Positions 22,454-24,040 of a stretch of DNA of 24,040 bases are shown here, piece after piece. The notes beneath the pieces are model-generated. The model was not told where the DNA came from. It made no database searches and saw only the letters and a program-made list of their open reading frames with translations. Both the position numbers and the translations under genes were made by a program. Origin of the DNA: Sulfurimonas sp. UBA6014 (GTDB taxonomy: Bacteria > Campylobacterota > Campylobacteria > Campylobacterales > Sulfurimonadaceae); the NCBI GenBank assembly GCA_002428085.1, contig DJAA01000047.1, forward strand, positions 14,027 through 38,066. The letters run 5' to 3'. Position 1 is the first letter of the stretch; every line of letters starts with the position of its first letter.

Positions 22454-23336
22454 TTTTACGTATCCTTTTTAAAGCTTTGAGTATTTTTTCAAACAATTTA
22501 TGGACAAAAACGGCTAGTAAACCTAGCAGCAATCCAACACACAAATCTAAAATAATGTTTGGTAAAAAATGAAAATATTCATGTATTTGATGAATATTAT
22601 GGCTAAAAATGCCACCAGCTACGAGAAGCATGGCAAGTGTTCCGATAACGGTTAAAAATCGTATCACTTTTGGCAACGCCAATACAAGAATTTCACCCAC
22701 TTTTTTTAGAAAACTCTTAGTATCCCCTGCCATCGCTATAAGCTTAAATCCAAAATCATCCATTCGCACAAGCAAGGCAACTACGCCGTAAACCCCCACA
22801 GTTGCTATGAGTGCAACAAAAGTAACAACGACTATTTGGATAGGAAGAGATTTATCTAAAACCGTACCCAACGCGATAATGATGATTTCAATAGATAAAA
22901 TAAAATCCGTAATAATGGCGGACTTTACTTTTGTTTTTTCTATTTTTAAAATCTCTTCTTCAGAGAGAATTTCGAGCGTTTCTAGTTTTTTTTCTTCATG
23001 ATGAGGAGCGAAATATTCAAAAATCTTTTCTGCACCTTCATACGCCAAATAAATGCCGCCGAGCATTAAAATAGGGACGATACTCCACGGAGCAAAAGCA
23101 CTCAGCAAAAATGCTAAAGGGAGAATGATAAATTTATTTCTAAAAGAACCCTTCGTTATAGCCCACAAAACAGGAAGCTCACGCGAACTTGCAAAGCCTG
23201 AAGCTTTTTGTGCGTTAACTGCCAGGTCATCTCCTAAGATGCCCGCCGTTTTTTGTGTTGCGACCTTACTCATCGCCGCCGCATCATCAAGTAAAGCCGC
23301 TATATCATCAAAAACTGCAAAAAAACCCATAGCCAT
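22443..23336 (-). CDS. DUF808 family inner-membrane protein (YedI-like)
   Basis: A 297-residue protein of the DUF808/YedI family, whose function is unknown. The diagnostic N-terminus FAVFDDIAALLDDAAAMSKVATQKTAGILGDDLAVNA is followed by hydrophobic segments at about 69-99, 141-160, 166-190, 224-242 and 261-281. The segment 112-137 is charged and probably cytoplasmic. Two nearby ATGs are possible (23336 and 23330), and the ribosome site is weak. TATAAT on this strand at 23371-23376 is a good -10 box. It leads a two-gene operon with cysQ. No reaction can be assigned from sequence. Confidence 0.88.
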   Translation of the reverse strand: MAMGFFAVFDDIAALLDDAAAMSKVATQKTAGILGDDLAVNAQKASGFASSRELPVLWAITKGSFRNKFIILPLAFLLSAFAPWSIVPILMLGGIYLAYEGAEKIFEYFAPHHEEKKLETLEILSEEEILKIEKTKVKSAIITDFILSIEIIIIALGTVLDKSLPIQIVVVTFVALIATVGVYGVVALLVRMDDFGFKLIAMAGDTKSFLKKVGEILVLALPKVIRFLTVIGTLAMLLVAGGIFSHNIHQIHEYFHFLPNIILDLCVGLLLGLLAVFVHKLFEKILKALKRIRKNAL

Positions 23337-23370
23337 TATCTTATTCTCACTTTTATTATCATATTGAGGT

Positions 23371-23376
23371 ATTATA
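23371..23376 (-). promoter_or_regulatory. -10 box of the DUF808-cysQ operon
   Basis: Perfect TATAAT on the minus strand in GAATATAATACC, about 34 bases before the DUF808 start codon. Confidence 0.55.
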
Positions 23377-23460
23377 TTCTAAAATTCAAACATTTTTTTA
23401 TCTGGAGTTTTTTGCTCCTTAACTCTTTACACTTTTACTTATCACTCAGCACTCTTCTTG

Positions 23461-23466
23461 TATAAT
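23461..23466 (+). promoter_or_regulatory. -10 box of the prs promoter
   Basis: Perfect TATAAT preceded by TTCTTG, 29 bases before the prs ATG, with AAAAAGGA as ribosome site. Confidence 0.6.
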
Positions 23467-23495
23467 TGCACACAATTTTTCCAAAAAGGAATACC

Positions 23496-24040
23496 ATGCG
23501 AGGTTATAAGATTTTTGCTGGTTCGTCTAGTATTGATTTTGCAAAGGAGATATGTCAGATTTTAGATGTGCCTTTGGCAAATGCAGACACAAAAAGATTT
23601 AGCGACGGTGAAATCTCTATTCAAATTGCCGAAAGTGTTCGCGGTCGCGATGTTTTTATTGTTCAAAGTACAGGAGCCCCGTCCAATGACAATCTCATGG
23701 AACTCCTCATCATGACAGACGCTCTTCGCCGCTCATCTGCAGACAGCATCACCGCAGTTGTCCCCTATTTTGGCTATGCGAGACAAGACAGAAAAGCTGC
23801 TCCACGTGTCCCTATCACAGCAAGACTTGTGGCAGATATGTACGAAACTGCTGGGATAGATAGAGTCGTAACTATCGACCTTCATGCAGGACAAATTCAA
23901 GGTTTTTTCAATATCCCAGTTGACAACCTTTACGGTTCAGTAACTTTTGAACACTACATAAGAAGTAAAAATCTTAAAAAACCCATCATTGCTTCTCCTG
24001 ATATCGGTGGCGTTACCCGCGCTCGATATTTTGCACAACG
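23496..24040 (+). CDS. prs: Ribose-phosphate pyrophosphokinase (5' part only)
   Basis: PRPP synthetase joins ribose 5-phosphate and the pyrophosphoryl group of ATP, feeding purine, pyrimidine, histidine and tryptophan synthesis. The first 181 residues are present; the rest, including the PRPP-binding loop, runs off the right edge. Visible signatures are FAGSSS, RFSDGEISIQIAESVRGRDVFIVQST, the ATP-site VVPYFGYARQDRK (RQDRK at 96-100), the catalytic loop APRVPITARLVADM and the metal/ribose-phosphate motif VTIDLHAGQIQGFF (H130). The ATG at 23496 follows a strong AAAAAGGA. It diverges from the DUF808 gene. Confidence 0.97.
   Translation, partial: MRGYKIFAGSSSIDFAKEICQILDVPLANADTKRFSDGEISIQIAESVRGRDVFIVQSTGAPSNDNLMELLIMTDALRRSSADSITAVVPYFGYARQDRKAAPRVPITARLVADMYETAGIDRVVTIDLHAGQIQGFFNIPVDNLYGSVTFEHYIRSKNLKKPIIASPDIGGVTRARYFAQ

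Noticed and set aside
1..24040. CRISPR array, insertion sequence or prophage
   Set aside because: No regularly spaced repeats with unique spacers, no transposase and no phage genes were seen; the only mobile signature is the ssrA element.

Overview
The window reads as a chromosomal segment of a Campylobacterota (Epsilonproteobacteria) genome, most like Sulfurimonas or a relative. The DNA is AT-rich, many genes sit downstream of isolated TATAAT-type -10 boxes with no clear -35, and the gene sets and short protein forms (353-aa MraY, 400-aa MurD, rpmB beside a KchA-type channel, rpe beside a DnaQ-like exonuclease) match that group. The tmRNA tag begins ANN and contains PAYA, as in Campylobacter. 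The genus is inferred; no search was run.

Layout: (1) 1-4778: yajC (partial, minus) diverges from lnt, followed by ppk, a gamma-carbonic-anhydrase-like gene and a TRIC/UPF0126 membrane gene. (2) 4823-8312, minus: htpX, then the rpmB-kch-argJ run. (3) 8455-12850, plus: an HDOD gene overlapping a four-domain STAS / receiver-like / STAS / CheX gene, then rpe-trpF-dnaQ-like. (4) 12853-17785, minus: gpmI-fabG-acpP-fabF-accA, mostly type II fatty-acid synthesis; acpP has its own promoter and a hairpin behind it. (5) 17869-20132, plus: mraY-murD, diverging from gpmI at a symmetric double -10 element. (6) 20173-20779: two identical tandem tRNA-Phe genes and ssrA (tmRNA). (7) 20761-21661: a very small integrated element, bounded by a 23-bp direct repeat of the ssrA 3' end, carrying a two-gene toxin-antitoxin operon and short repeats that look like integrase arm sites, but no integrase. 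(8) 21698-24040: a DUF808 gene and cysQ (minus), then the start of prs (plus).

Most of the window is housekeeping: peptidoglycan and fatty-acid synthesis, lipoprotein acylation, polyphosphate, arginine and tryptophan synthesis, and trans-translation. The two places that deserve most attention are the integrase-less mini-element at ssrA and the HDOD plus STAS/receiver-like/CheX pair. No CRISPR array, transposase, phage structural gene or rRNA was found. Several genes use TTG starts that are supported by a good Shine-Dalgarno sequence.
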